DNA of 64,000 nt. Origin: Fen-1258 sp027348115. Lineage in GTDB: Bacteria > Bacteroidota > Ignavibacteria > Ignavibacteriales > Melioribacteraceae. Below the pieces are notes generated by a model. The model was not told the DNA's origin. It saw only the letters and a list, made by a program, of their open reading frames with translations, and ran no database searches. Every line of letters begins with the position of its first letter. Position 1 is the first letter of the stretch. The stretch lies in assembly GCA_027348115.1 (NCBI GenBank), contig DAIEQA010000109.1, positions 4,313 to 68,312 of the forward strand. Direction: 5' to 3'. Made by a program: the position numbers and the translations under genes. This document shows positions 1-8,627 of the stretch, one piece after another.

Positions 1-287
1 TTAATGGAAATGTCCCCCGCCTTGGCCGTGAATTTGCATTTACAGATTATGCGTATAAAGCTGATTTGAATAAATGGTCGCAGCCTGTAAAGGGTAGAAT
101 TGGCGCTTATCTTATTAAGGTTACCTACAGAACTCAGTTTAATAATCAAACCTACGATTTTCAGAAAGCCGAGTTGAAGAAACAAATACTGTCTTCCAAA
201 AAGAGCCGGTATTTTATGCAATGGGTTCAGGACTTAAAGAAAGAAGCCGATATTGTTGATAACAGATATCTCTTCTACCGGTACTAA
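1..287 (+). CDS. Peptidyl-prolyl isomerase (SurA/PpiD-like), C-terminal fragment
   Basis: The reading frame is open from base 3 to a TAA at 285-287, so the window starts inside this gene and only about 94 C-terminal residues are seen. The tail, with an aromatic-rich FMQWVQDLKKEADIVDNRY stretch ending in FYRY, resembles the C-terminus of periplasmic parvulin-type chaperone/isomerases of the SurA/PpiD group. Those proteins help fold outer-membrane and exported proteins. The catalytic parvulin domains lie outside the window, so the family call rests on the tail alone. A strong intrinsic terminator follows 5 bases after the stop. The TTG at 66 is not needed as a start because the frame continues upstream. 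Confidence 0.5.
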   Translation, partial: NGNVPRLGREFAFTDYAYKADLNKWSQPVKGRIGAYLIKVTYRTQFNNQTYDFQKAELKKQILSSKKSRYFMQWVQDLKKEADIVDNRYLFYRY

Positions 288-291
288 AATT

Positions 292-322
292 AAAAAGCCG
301 TTCTTAAGAGAACGGCTTTTTT
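292..322 (+). terminator. Rho-independent terminator
   Basis: AAAAAGCCGTTCT at 292-304 pairs with AGAACGGCTTTTTT at 309-322 around a 4-base loop, followed by T residues. It ends the isomerase transcript. Because the arms are A- and T-rich on both sides it can also serve minus-strand transcripts. Confidence 0.9.
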
Positions 323-430
323 ATGTCAATTCCTTTTTAATCCAGTCAATTAATGCTTCGCCTGTTTTAACGGCGCCACTATAAAGTCGGCGGCGAATAA
401 CATCAAACAAATTTTTCCAATATCAATCAT
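321..430 (-). pseudogene. Possible degraded or frameshifted small ORF (about 36 residues)
   Basis: On the minus strand a frame closed by TAA at 321-323 reads protein-like text (LFDVIRRRLYSG then AVKTGEALIDWIKKELT), but upstream it hits a stop before any ATG. An ATG at 428-430 lies in another frame. The 110-nt span is one base short of 37 codons. Adding one base in the five-T run at 412-416 (A run on the minus strand) would join ATG to stop as a 36-residue protein. No family is recognised. It could be a decayed gene, a sequencing slip in a homopolymer, or chance. The stop overlaps the terminator of the convergent isomerase gene. Confidence 0.25.
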
Positions 431-474
431 GATTTTATATATTGAGTTGCGGATGTTTTAAAATTCATTCTTCT

Positions 475-1026
475 ATGAGCTTAAAGAGAATCTACATAAC
501 CGGATTTATGACAAGCGGTAAAAGCACGGTTGGGCCAATACTTGCCAACGTGCTCGGGTTTGAATTTATAGACCTTGATAAGGAAATCGAATCCCAGGAA
601 AATCTTTCGATAGTAGAAATATTTGAAAAAAAAGGGGAAGCGTATTTTCGCGAGCTCGAGACGCATGTGCTCACAAGATTTTCGCAAAAAGACGATCTTG
701 TTATTTCTCTTGGCGGCGGAACAATCACTAACGATACAAACTTTGCAATCATTCGAAAAACAGGAAAAATAATTTATCTTAAAGTGGCTCCAAACGTGCT
801 GTATAAAAGATTGAAAAATAAAATAGACCGCCCGCTGATACGCGACATGGTTTTGAACGGAAACTCCGAAAAAGACTTTGTGGAAAAGATAGAAGAACTG
901 CTTCAAAAGAGAAGTAAGTATTACGAACGGGCAGATCTTATAATTGAATCCGATATGCAGCCGCTGGGCGTAACAATAGATAAAATTGCAAAAAAAATTT
1001 CGGTGCTCTTCGATGAAAAAAATTGA
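475..1026 (+). CDS. aroK: Shikimate kinase
   Basis: Phosphorylates shikimate to shikimate-3-phosphate with ATP in the cytoplasmic chorismate pathway. The 183-residue protein has the Walker A loop GFMTSGKST at residues 10-18, the shikimate-binding acidic pair in FIDLDKE (D33, D35), the FRELE segment (R59) and the GGG motif at 80-82. Further on is the DRPLIRD lid region. The ATG at 475 is chosen because the kinase fold starts there. A frame extension to 442 only adds an untypical leader. The gene overlaps aroB by 14 nt, indicating translational coupling and a two-gene aro operon. Confidence 0.93.
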   Translation: MSLKRIYITGFMTSGKSTVGPILANVLGFEFIDLDKEIESQENLSIVEIFEKKGEAYFRELETHVLTRFSQKDDLVISLGGGTITNDTNFAIIRKTGKIIYLKVAPNVLYKRLKNKIDRPLIRDMVLNGNSEKDFVEKIEELLQKRSKYYERADLIIESDMQPLGVTIDKIAKKISVLFDEKN

Positions 1027-2107
1027 GATTAAAATTCCCGGTAAAACATATCCCATTTTTCTCGGCGACGGGATAACAAATTCTTTCCGCCGTGTTATTA
1101 AATCCGGCAATTTTTGTAAGAATTTCTTTTTTGTGGTTGATAGTAATGTGTTTGAGTATCACGGCGAAAAAATAAATAGTTTAATTTCCGCCGGCGGCGG
1201 CAAGTCATTTGTTCATGTCTTTGAATCAAACGAAAGGAATAAGAGCTTCGACGGCGCGCAAAAAATTTATTCCGATCTTATTAGTCATGGCTTTGCAAGA
1301 GATACCCTTGTAGTTGCCGTTGGCGGAGGTATAACTGGAGATATAACGGGATTTGTCGCATCCACCTTTATGAGGGGTGTTCAGTTTGTTCAGATTCCTA
1401 CAACATTACTTTCTGCGGTTGATAGTTCCGTAGGCGGAAAGACGGGAATTAATTTCGAGCACACAAAAAATATTATCGGCACATTTTTTCAGCCGGAGTT
1501 TGTTTTTATCGATACGGAATTTTTAAATACGCTTCCAAAGGACGAATTAGTTTGCGGCATCGGAGAAATTTTGAAATATGCTTTTCTTTCCAATGATGAA
1601 TTGTTCGATGCGTTAAATAATAATCTCGATAAACTTCTGCTTCTGAAGCCGGCATTCACGAAAAAGATTATTGAAACATGCATTCGTTTTAAAGGAGACG
1701 TAGTTGCCAAAGATGAGAAAGAAAGCGGCTTGCGCAAAATTTTAAACTTTGGCCATACATTTGCCCATGCTTTCGAGGTGGAACAAAATTATTTATTGAA
1801 ACACGGACAGGCGGTTACAGTAGGCATAATGTGCGCCCTGGAATTGTCCAGGGGTTTGGAGCTAATCAGCGATAAACAGTTTGCCCGGTTTGCGAGTCTT
1901 CCGATGAAGTTGAAAGATAAAATAGTTGTCCGGAATTTCAACGCCGATGATATTTATGAAATAATGAAGCGTGATAAAAAGGGAACATCCGATAAAATAA
2001 AATTTGTTCTGCTGAACAAATTGGGCAGGCTGCTTTTGGACGTTACGGCTGAAAAAGCGGCGGTTAAAGCGGCAATAGAAAAAGGCGCCGGTTATTTTGT
2101 AAAATAA
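1013..2107 (+). CDS. aroB: 3-dehydroquinate synthase
   Basis: Converts DAHP to 3-dehydroquinate, the second step of the shikimate pathway, using NAD and a divalent metal. The 364-residue protein shows the NAD-binding VAVGGGITGD segment (residues 101-110), the PTTLLSAVDSSVGGKTG block (about 129-145) and the metal-ligand NFGHTFAHAFE motif in the C-terminal helical domain. Length is normal for the family. The start ATG at 1013 lies inside the end of aroK. Reading from 986 would only add residues that belong to the aroK overlap. The next gene starts 15 nt after the stop, so co-transcription with it is possible. Confidence 0.95.
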   Translation: MKKIEIKIPGKTYPIFLGDGITNSFRRVIKSGNFCKNFFFVVDSNVFEYHGEKINSLISAGGGKSFVHVFESNERNKSFDGAQKIYSDLISHGFARDTLVVAVGGGITGDITGFVASTFMRGVQFVQIPTTLLSAVDSSVGGKTGINFEHTKNIIGTFFQPEFVFIDTEFLNTLPKDELVCGIGEILKYAFLSNDELFDALNNNLDKLLLLKPAFTKKIIETCIRFKGDVVAKDEKESGLRKILNFGHTFAHAFEVEQNYLLKHGQAVTVGIMCALELSRGLELISDKQFARFASLPMKLKDKIVVRNFNADDIYEIMKRDKKGTSDKIKFVLLNKLGRLLLDVTAEKAAVKAAIEKGAGYFVK

Positions 2108-2122
2108 TTCCAAAGAATTTTC

Positions 2123-3847
2123 GTGAGAAATTTATTCCTTATACTTTTTGTCAGTGCAACCCTCTTTAATATTTCTGCCCGCGCCCAATTCGAAAGAGAA
2201 ACACGCGCCGTGTGGTTGGCTACAAACTTCAGACTCGATTGGCCGCCTAATACGTTCGACGCCGAAAAACAAAAGCAGGACCTTATACAAATTTTCGATA
2301 ACATTAAATCCAAAAATTTAAATACGGTTTACTTCCAGGCGGAAAGCAACGGCACCGCAATGTTTCGTTCCTCTTACGAACCGTTATCTCCCTACATTAC
2401 CGGGGAAGTGAACGGGAAGGCATCGTATGATCCTCTTGAATTTGCAATAGCACAGGCTCACAAACGCGGACTGGAGATTCATGCATGGGTAAATGTATTC
2501 AAATGTTTTAACGGCAGCGAAACTTATATACTCAATAATCCCGATCATATCGCGAAGAAAAAACCGGAGTGGGTAATTGAAGAAACTGAGAACGGACAAA
2601 AATCCTATTGGCTGGATCCAGGTCTGCCCGAAGTAAGAGAATATGTTTCCGATTTAATTGCCGAGATGGTTGAAAAATATAATCTCGACGGCGTGCAGTT
2701 GGATTACATTCGTTACCCGGGTAAGAACTTTGACGACGATTTTTCTTACGGCATCTACGGCAAGAATTTAAACCGTGATGAATGGCGAAGACAAAATATT
2801 ACCGGCACCGTCGAACTGATCTACAAAAAAATTAAAGCTGAAAGAAGTTTTGTAAAAGTAGGCGCGGCGCCAATCGGAATTTACAAAAACATAAACGGCG
2901 CAAACGGTTGGCAAGGGTATTCGGAAATTTACCAGGACTCGCGTGAATGGCTTAAACTTGGAATTATAGATTATCTTGCGCCTCAAATTTATTGGGGAAT
3001 TGGCGACAAGCCCCGCTTTGACGTATTGGCAAAAGACTGGGCTCAAAATTCTTTTGGAAGAAATATTGTTATTGGAATGGGAGCTTACAAAGAAAATGTT
3101 AGGAACGATCTAAACCGCATGATTGAATACGTAAGAGCAATTAATGCCGCCGGGGTTGCGTTTTTCCGCTATTCGAATATAAAGGATTATAACTTCCAGG
3201 TCTTTCCGTATAAAACTTTTCCCTCATCGATGGCCTGGCTGGAAAAAGACGGCAGTAAATTTCTTCCTCTTTCTCCAGAGAATTTCAAATTTCAAAAAAC
3301 CGGCGATGATAAAAATATCTTCATTCTAACTTGGGATTCCGTAAAAGCAAAATCTTCTCTGGACTCGGCAAGATATTTTGCGCTTTACAGTCTTCCGGAT
3401 TCAAACGCCAAACCGCGAGCGCATTATCTTTTCGATCTAATCCCGGCAAATCAAACTTCGCTCACAATTGCAATTGATAAGCCGAAGCGGATTAATTATT
3501 ACTTCTCTCTGAAATCCGTGAATAAACTTTGGGATGAAAGCAGAAACCCATCCAATTCAATCGAAATAAAATTTACTGGATTGAACCGATTGGCAGAGGA
3601 TGGCGATATCTTAAGTAAACCGGTATTGATTAAAGATTCCGAAAGCTCGGCGAGATTGTTTATCTGCGCAAATGCGGAAGAAAATATTGAAATAAGCGGA
3701 GGGACCGGTGTAGCCCTCGAAACAACTGTTACGGAAAATTTATTACCCGGGAAAAATATTGTAACTCTTAGCAGCAGCTTACTTAGTTGCAAAATTCTGA
3801 AGATAGTTTTTAAATCTTCGGGAAAAGTAACCGAGCTAAAACTTTAG
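2123..3847 (+). CDS. Secreted glycoside-hydrolase-like protein (GHL10/DUF187 family)
   Basis: A 574-residue exported protein. A signal peptide covers about residues 1-22 (hydrophobic stretch ending ISARA). The mature protein opens with ETRAVWLATNFRLDWPP, a signature of the GHL10/DUF187 (family 10-like) TIM-barrel enzymes, followed by the LEIHAWVNVF, DGVQLDYIRYPG and YLAPQIYWG barrel strands up to about residue 380. The last ~190 residues look like beta-sandwich accessory domains. Some relatives cleave denuded peptidoglycan glycan chains at division sites, but the substrate here is not shown by the sequence. Start is GTG at 2123 with no clear Shine-Dalgarno. There is no T9SS sorting tail. It is convergent with the next gene with zero bases between stops. 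Confidence 0.8.
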   Translation: MRNLFLILFVSATLFNISARAQFERETRAVWLATNFRLDWPPNTFDAEKQKQDLIQIFDNIKSKNLNTVYFQAESNGTAMFRSSYEPLSPYITGEVNGKASYDPLEFAIAQAHKRGLEIHAWVNVFKCFNGSETYILNNPDHIAKKKPEWVIEETENGQKSYWLDPGLPEVREYVSDLIAEMVEKYNLDGVQLDYIRYPGKNFDDDFSYGIYGKNLNRDEWRRQNITGTVELIYKKIKAERSFVKVGAAPIGIYKNINGANGWQGYSEIYQDSREWLKLGIIDYLAPQIYWGIGDKPRFDVLAKDWAQNSFGRNIVIGMGAYKENVRNDLNRMIEYVRAINAAGVAFFRYSNIKDYNFQVFPYKTFPSSMAWLEKDGSKFLPLSPENFKFQKTGDDKNIFILTWDSVKAKSSLDSARYFALYSLPDSNAKPRAHYLFDLIPANQTSLTIAIDKPKRINYYFSLKSVNKLWDESRNPSNSIEIKFTGLNRLAEDGDILSKPVLIKDSESSARLFICANAEENIEISGGTGVALETTVTENLLPGKNIVTLSSSLLSCKILKIVFKSSGKVTELKL

Positions 3848-4696
3848 TTATTCAAGATATTTTGCGAACCAATCTTTTCTCATCCGGTCAACTTCTTTAC
3901 GGTGCGATTTTAAGAAGTGATCCCCGCCTTCAAGCAAAACCAATTTATGTTCGCGGTTTAATTTCGTTAATTTAACCGAAAGATTTTGCGAATCGGAAAC
4001 CGGGACCCTATCATCGTTTGTGCCGTGAAGAAGTAATATCGGCGTGGCGCGGCAAAGTTTTTCCGGGAAGTTTATAATTGAGCGCGAATAGCACATTGAT
4101 TTTATTTGTTCATTTGAATGAAAGAGATTTGTTTTTTTAAGAACATCCCTAAACTCGCTTGTTTTTTCCGCGCAGTGAAGATCGGCAATTCCTCCGCTTA
4201 CAATTGCGGCTTTAAATATATTTATTTTGGTTAGTGCAAGGTAAGTCATCATTCCGCCGCGGCTCCATCCTTCAATTCCCCAAATATTATTATCGGCAAA
4301 CTCAAATTCTTCGGCAAGAGGAATCAAATTAAGTATATCGTTTACGTCTTCGCCGCCGAATTCGTCCTTGCCTTGGCTTCCGGCGTTTCCTCGGTACTGC
4401 GAAGCTAACACAACATAGCCCCAACTCGCTATTTGTCCTAATATGCCGCGCGCGTTGAATTCATCAATCGATCCGTTTTCGCCGTAGCCGCCTCTATTCC
4501 ATAACACACACGGATATTTTTTAGTCCGGTCGATGGGATAAGACACATAACCGTTTATTTTAAGTTCGTCCGAGAGATAAGTAATTTTTTCGGTTATTGT
4601 ATTTTCAACAACGGCAGGGCCCCATCCGCTCGAGATCATTTTAAGATGCATGGAACTTAAACTTATTTCTTTTCGTAAAACGATAGGCGCTTTCAT
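3848..4696 (-). CDS. Alpha/beta hydrolase, prolyl-oligopeptidase-like (S9)
   Basis: A 282-residue cytoplasmic serine hydrolase with no signal peptide. The nucleophile elbow is GWSRGG with S145. The acid sits in LLLHGTNDDRVP (D228 or D229) and the catalytic histidine in LEGGDHF (H260), in the order expected for the dienelactone hydrolase/S9 dipeptidyl-peptidase fold. It lacks the N-terminal propeller of true prolyl oligopeptidases, so it may be a small peptidase or an esterase. The stop abuts that of the convergent glycoside-hydrolase gene without a visible terminator. Confidence 0.8.
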   Translation of the reverse strand: MKAPIVLRKEISLSSMHLKMISSGWGPAVVENTITEKITYLSDELKINGYVSYPIDRTKKYPCVLWNRGGYGENGSIDEFNARGILGQIASWGYVVLASQYRGNAGSQGKDEFGGEDVNDILNLIPLAEEFEFADNNIWGIEGWSRGGMMTYLALTKINIFKAAIVSGGIADLHCAEKTSEFRDVLKKTNLFHSNEQIKSMCYSRSIINFPEKLCRATPILLLHGTNDDRVPVSDSQNLSVKLTKLNREHKLVLLEGGDHFLKSHRKEVDRMRKDWFAKYLE

Positions 4697-4795
4697 GTTT
4701 TCAAAGATTATTTATTAAATTTGCCTTGAGGCCTTAACCAATTCAATATTTATAAAACGTAAAAAAATTACAAACTAATTTACAGATAAACATCC

Positions 4796-5365
4796 ATGTC
4801 GAAAAACAAAGTTCAGTTATCGAAGAATCAAAAAAGAAAAAATCTTTTTATACAGACGGGAGCCGCAGTTGTTGTGCTGGCCTTAGCCGCATATTTAATC
4901 CTTCCGAATTTATTATCAAAGAAAGAGGAAACTTCCAACAATGCTCTGGATCAGGCAATGAACAATAAGACGGTTTATTCTTTTACAAAGCAAGGCGAAT
5001 TAACTTTTAGCGATGCCAAGGGAAATTTTATAACAAACATTGATATCGAAATTGCCGATACCCCGGAGAAACGGGAAACAGGTTTAATGTTCCGCGATAA
5101 GATGGAGCAGAATCAGGGAATGTTATTTTTGTTTTCAACCGAGGAACCGCAAGCATTTTGGATGCACAATACCGTTCTTCCTTTGGATATTATTTACGTT
5201 AATTCGAAAATGGAAGTTGTTCACATAGCTAAAAACGCAAAGCCCTACGACGATACTTCTCTTCCTTCCGTTAAGCCGGCGCAGTATGTTGTGGAAGTTA
5301 ACGCCGGATTCTCCGATAAGTACGGGATTAAAAACGGAGATAAGATTGTTTGGAGAACGGAGTAA
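4796..5365 (+). CDS. DUF192 domain protein, membrane-anchored
   Basis: A 189-residue protein with a lysine-rich N-terminus, one transmembrane helix at about residues 19-40, then a linker and a DUF192 domain (about 75-187). The domain is recognised from ETGLMFRDKM, GMLFLFSTEEPQAFWM and NTVLPLDIIYVNSKMEVV. DUF192 proteins are small secreted or periplasmic beta-rich proteins of unsettled function, some linked to envelope homeostasis. The orientation implies a periplasmic C-terminal domain. It is monocistronic by its surroundings. Confidence 0.85.
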   Translation: MSKNKVQLSKNQKRKNLFIQTGAAVVVLALAAYLILPNLLSKKEETSNNALDQAMNNKTVYSFTKQGELTFSDAKGNFITNIDIEIADTPEKRETGLMFRDKMEQNQGMLFLFSTEEPQAFWMHNTVLPLDIIYVNSKMEVVHIAKNAKPYDDTSLPSVKPAQYVVEVNAGFSDKYGIKNGDKIVWRTE

Positions 5366-5475
5366 CGTTACGTAAGAAGGGAGACGTTAGACGGAAGAAA
5401 AAACATTTGCGTATAACATTAGCAATAAATATTCTCTTCTTAAAACAAGAGTTTAAATAAAATATTTCTCGAAAA

Positions 5476-5847
5476 TTATTTTTTATTGAGCAATTCTTTT
5501 TTTACCTCAATAATTTTTTGCGCAAAGGTTGAAAGTTTATCGTAAGGAATATCCCCGCTAAGATTTTGTAGATTGAATTCGAGCACCGAGCCGGTAAGTA
5601 ATTTTGTAAGGGGCTGGGTTTCATCTGCGATAGTGTTCTTTGGGGGCGTCCATTCCATTAAATCATTTGGAGTGCAGCGGAATAGAAGGCAAAGTTTTTC
5701 CAAATTTCCCATTGAGATTTCCTTAAAATCCCCGCGGGCCCATCTGCTTGCCGAAGTTTTTTTGAAACCGTTTCTAATAAAAAATCCTACCGGAGTGCTG
5801 GAAATACCGCGCTGGCTAAGCATTCGATTTAAATTGTACTTAAGCAT
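5476..5847 (-). CDS. XRE-family helix-turn-helix regulator
   Basis: A 123-residue protein with an N-terminal Cro/C1-type helix-turn-helix (about residues 3-65). The recognition region reads FKKTSASRWARGD and is followed by the conserved MGNLEKLCLLFRCTPNDLMEW helix pair. The C-terminal half is low in conserved features and may mediate dimerisation. A good Shine-Dalgarno (GAGGTAA) lies just upstream of the ATG at 5845-5847. It stands alone next to the 21-bp array at 5978-6292, so it is a candidate to bind it, although nothing in the sequence proves this. Confidence 0.8.
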   Translation of the reverse strand: MLKYNLNRMLSQRGISSTPVGFFIRNGFKKTSASRWARGDFKEISMGNLEKLCLLFRCTPNDLMEWTPPKNTIADETQPLTKLLTGSVLEFNLQNLSGDIPYDKLSTFAQKIIEVKKELLNKK

Positions 5848-5977
5848 GTCTTACCTCGTTTATTTGGTGATACTTTTTATTTCTCAGCAAGCTTGCGGAA
5901 TAATGAGGAAGATTTTGACAATAAAAATCTTGTTTACAAATGAATAATAGGCAAAAAAATTCTAAAAGAATACCCGT

Positions 5978-6292
5978 AAGAAGAACCTGACGGTACAATA
6001 TAAAGGCATAATGGATTATAATAAAAGTATAAAGCTGTAAAAGAAAGGTATGCAGAAAAATTAGAAAGATATTCTGCTTGTTAAGAACGGGATACTAATT
6101 GATGAAAAAGGAATAACGGTTGCTTATAAAGATATTTTGGAAATTTATAAAGGAATATTTATTCATTAGAAAGGAATATCTGAGCTTTGTAAACAAGTAA
6201 AAGTTAAAAAAAACGATATAAACAGAAGAAAAAATGATATTCCCTTAAGATACAATGTTATTCATTCAAATTAGAAAGGGAAACCAACCATG
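5978..6292. repeat. Array A: 15 degenerate 21-bp units, non-coding
   Basis: This explains most of the gene-free stretch 5948-6364. Units start at 5978, 5999, 6020, 6041, 6062 and so on every 21 bases to 6272 with no indel. Examples are TATAAAGGCATA at 5999, TAGAAAGATATT at 6062, TATAAAGATATT at 6125, TATAAAGGAATA at 6146 and TAGAAAGGAATA at 6167. The first ~12 bases are conserved and the last ~9 vary. Read as codons the plus strand gives heptads of the type (Y/stop)-K-(G/D)-I, with stops recurring at the first codon, so an intact gene is unlikely. An additional out-of-phase copy may sit at 5961. Confidence 0.75.
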
Positions 6293-6364
6293 CTGAATCG
6301 CAAAAGTGCAGTATTGCGGAAGGCAGTTGTGCTTTATCGGAATTCGTTTCACCTCATGACAAGT

Positions 6365-8614
6365 TTATTTGAGCAGAAGAAATTTCTTTGTCTGGCTGAA
6401 TGATCCGCTTTGCAATCTGTAAAAGTAAACACCGCTAGTTAATTTGCTTCCGTCAAATGTAACCTGGTAATTACCGGGGGATTTTTGTTCGTTGACGAGA
6501 GTTGCGATTTCTCGACCGAGTACGTCGTAAACTTTAAGTGTAACCGACCTCACCCTTTGTCCCTCTCCTTGCGAAGGAGAGGGAATTGAAAATTGTATTG
6601 TTGTTGTTGGGTTGAATGGGTTGGGGTAGTTTTGAGATAAATCTATGTGATTTGTTAAAGATGAATTACTTCCATTTTTAACCGAAGTAATTAAATCATT
6701 CTTTAAAATGGTAAATCCGTAAGAACCTTGAGATAGAAAAATTAAATTACCTTCAACGGTCAAATTAATAGCAATAGCTTTTCCCAAAGTGTAGCAACCC
6801 GTTTCAAAAGCATTAACCGGATTAGTAATATCAAAGACTACTAAACCTCGTGTATCATCCAAAACATACAAATAATTACCATCCCGTAAAATTTTTCGGA
6901 CATAAGTTGAATGATTGTTAAAAGTAGAAATATTCGAGTAATCATTCTTGTTCAGCATACTAATGCCGCTCTTGCCCTGTGCAATAAAAATAACCGAATC
7001 TTTTACGGTAATGTCCTCCACCGAACCAATTTGATTAACATTTTTTATTAACTCTGGCAAATTGGGATTAGTAATATCATATACATAAAATCCCATTGTA
7101 TCAGCTGCAAGAAAACATAATGAATCGTCAACAAGAATGCCGACACCCGATTTTTCAAAAGAATCATTATAAATTAATTTAGGATTAGTTGAATCCGAAA
7201 TATCACATATCCAAAGTCCGTGAAATCTTGCCGCGATATAGGCATATTTGTCTTTCACTATAACTTTATTCCCCTCTACTTCATGAAACAAACCTAATTC
7301 AATAAAATTATTTGCATCTGAAATATCAACTATTTGCAGACCGCATCCAGAACTCGGTGTGCTTGTAAGATATGCCAGATTATTTTTTATAAAAACAGAT
7401 GTACTGTAAACATTGGGATAAGTTTGTACAAATTGTTTAGTGGTTCTTACGATATTATTTGGGTCGCTGTAATCAAAGCAATTTAGTCTGCTGCTTCCAC
7501 ATGAGGCATAAATTGTATTATTTGAAATAGAAATATCATTTATCGTATCCAATGTTTTGTAGGATGTTATTCCCTCCGGGTTATTCATATTTTTTAACGA
7601 ATAAACAGATAATCCGTTACCGCCTCTAGAGAGGAATAAGTAATCTTTATACATGGCAACCGAATAACCATCGCTAGCGTAGATGTTAATCGTATTATAC
7701 ACATTTCCATCAATTGGATTTTTAGGAGTTGATGGATTCGAAATATCGTAAATCAACACGCCATCAGGGCCGTCATTGATATAGGAAAGAACTAAAAGGG
7801 TATCTTTAATATATATATCTCTTGCTCTTGAGACCCAATCACCGGGGATATAAGCAGAAAAAGTTATTTTAGCAGATTTAGGTTCCGAGATGTCAAGTAC
7901 AAATAATTTACTGAGCCTCCAACTGAAAAAGCTATCATTATTTATGGTGCCAATATATGCATAGTTGTTCTTAATTTTGATAGTAACAGGAACCTGATGA
8001 TTTTCTAAAAAATTTGTTGACAACAAAGTTGGATTACTTTTTTGCTTCACATTTACTACCAATATGCCCCCGTTATCTCCGCATAAATAAGCAAGTGAAT
8101 CGGAAACAAACAAATCGTTGAAATTAATAGGATTATCTAAATTAAAATTGGAAAGAGTTATTGGATAATTCAAATTTGATATGTCTATAATACTAAGACC
8201 GGCATCATCAGATATCACATAAGCTGTATTCTGCTGAATAAAAACTGCTTGTGTATTTCCATTTGACGGAATAAAGCTCTTTTGGAAAGGAGAAGTTGTA
8301 TTGGAAAAATCTATTATGTACAATCCGCCAGTAGTTGCCGCGAATAACGTATTATCAGCCTGTACCAAATGGTTAATTAAGTAATCTCCGTGAAAGGTTG
8401 AAATTTTGTTAAGTGTATTATTACTAAAAAGAGTTATGTCTATGCTTGTTCCATTCCCAATAAAAATGATTGAATCTTTTGTCGCCACAGCATAACTAGG
8501 TCCTTCTGAGTACTTACCGATGAACGACAAATTCTTTGAATCTTGTGCTGTTGCGGGTCTTATTAATATGAAAGTGATGAATAAGAATATTAATAACATT
8601 ATGAATCGTTTCAT
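6365..8614 (-). CDS. T9SS-secreted LVIVD-type beta-propeller protein
   Basis: A 749-residue exported protein of unknown role. It has a signal peptide (about residues 1-23, ending RPATA) and a long series of ~45-residue repeats with LYIIDFSN, LSIIDISN and LWICDISD strands typical of LVIVD beta-propellers. The last ~85 residues form a T9SS type A sorting domain: LSQNYPNPFNPTTTIQFSIP, then VTLKVYDVLGREIATLVNE, then SGVYFYRLQSGSFSQTKKF. The sorting domain directs transport through the type IX secretion system to the cell surface or medium. Between IQFSIP and VTLKVYD lies an extra SPSQGEGQRVRS encoded by a palindromic DNA insertion (6560-6584). The ATG is at 8612-8614. It lies 13 nt after a similar T9SS gene, so the two are probably co-transcribed. 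Confidence 0.85.
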   Translation of the reverse strand: MKRFIMLLIFLFITFILIRPATAQDSKNLSFIGKYSEGPSYAVATKDSIIFIGNGTSIDITLFSNNTLNKISTFHGDYLINHLVQADNTLFAATTGGLYIIDFSNTTSPFQKSFIPSNGNTQAVFIQQNTAYVISDDAGLSIIDISNLNYPITLSNFNLDNPINFNDLFVSDSLAYLCGDNGGILVVNVKQKSNPTLLSTNFLENHQVPVTIKIKNNYAYIGTINNDSFFSWRLSKLFVLDISEPKSAKITFSAYIPGDWVSRARDIYIKDTLLVLSYINDGPDGVLIYDISNPSTPKNPIDGNVYNTINIYASDGYSVAMYKDYLFLSRGGNGLSVYSLKNMNNPEGITSYKTLDTINDISISNNTIYASCGSSRLNCFDYSDPNNIVRTTKQFVQTYPNVYSTSVFIKNNLAYLTSTPSSGCGLQIVDISDANNFIELGLFHEVEGNKVIVKDKYAYIAARFHGLWICDISDSTNPKLIYNDSFEKSGVGILVDDSLCFLAADTMGFYVYDITNPNLPELIKNVNQIGSVEDITVKDSVIFIAQGKSGISMLNKNDYSNISTFNNHSTYVRKILRDGNYLYVLDDTRGLVVFDITNPVNAFETGCYTLGKAIAINLTVEGNLIFLSQGSYGFTILKNDLITSVKNGSNSSLTNHIDLSQNYPNPFNPTTTIQFSIPSPSQGEGQRVRSVTLKVYDVLGREIATLVNEQKSPGNYQVTFDGSKLTSGVYFYRLQSGSFSQTKKFLLLK
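6560..6584. repeat. Palindromic insertion in T9SS sorting-domain coding sequence (copy 1)
   Basis: TCCCTCTCCTT and AAGGAGAGGGA form a perfect 11-bp inverted repeat around GCG. It encodes the extra SQGEGQ residues in the preceding protein in frame. The same palindrome with identical flanks recurs at 8823-8847. It resembles small mobile palindromic elements scattered in many bacterial genomes. Confidence 0.8.
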
Positions 8615-8627
8615 ATAATTGCTCCCA

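Noticed and set aside
481..1110. Long minus-strand ORF opposite aroK
   Set aside because: It overlaps two well-supported aro genes in full and shows no family features.
5573..5947. Plus-strand ORF opposite the XRE gene
   Set aside because: The XRE frame has recognisable motifs and a Shine-Dalgarno; the opposite frame has neither.
5978..6292. CRISPR array
   Set aside because: Units are 21 bp in total, strongly diverged and without constant repeats separated by unique spacers. No cas genes are nearby. The same applies to 34316-34715.
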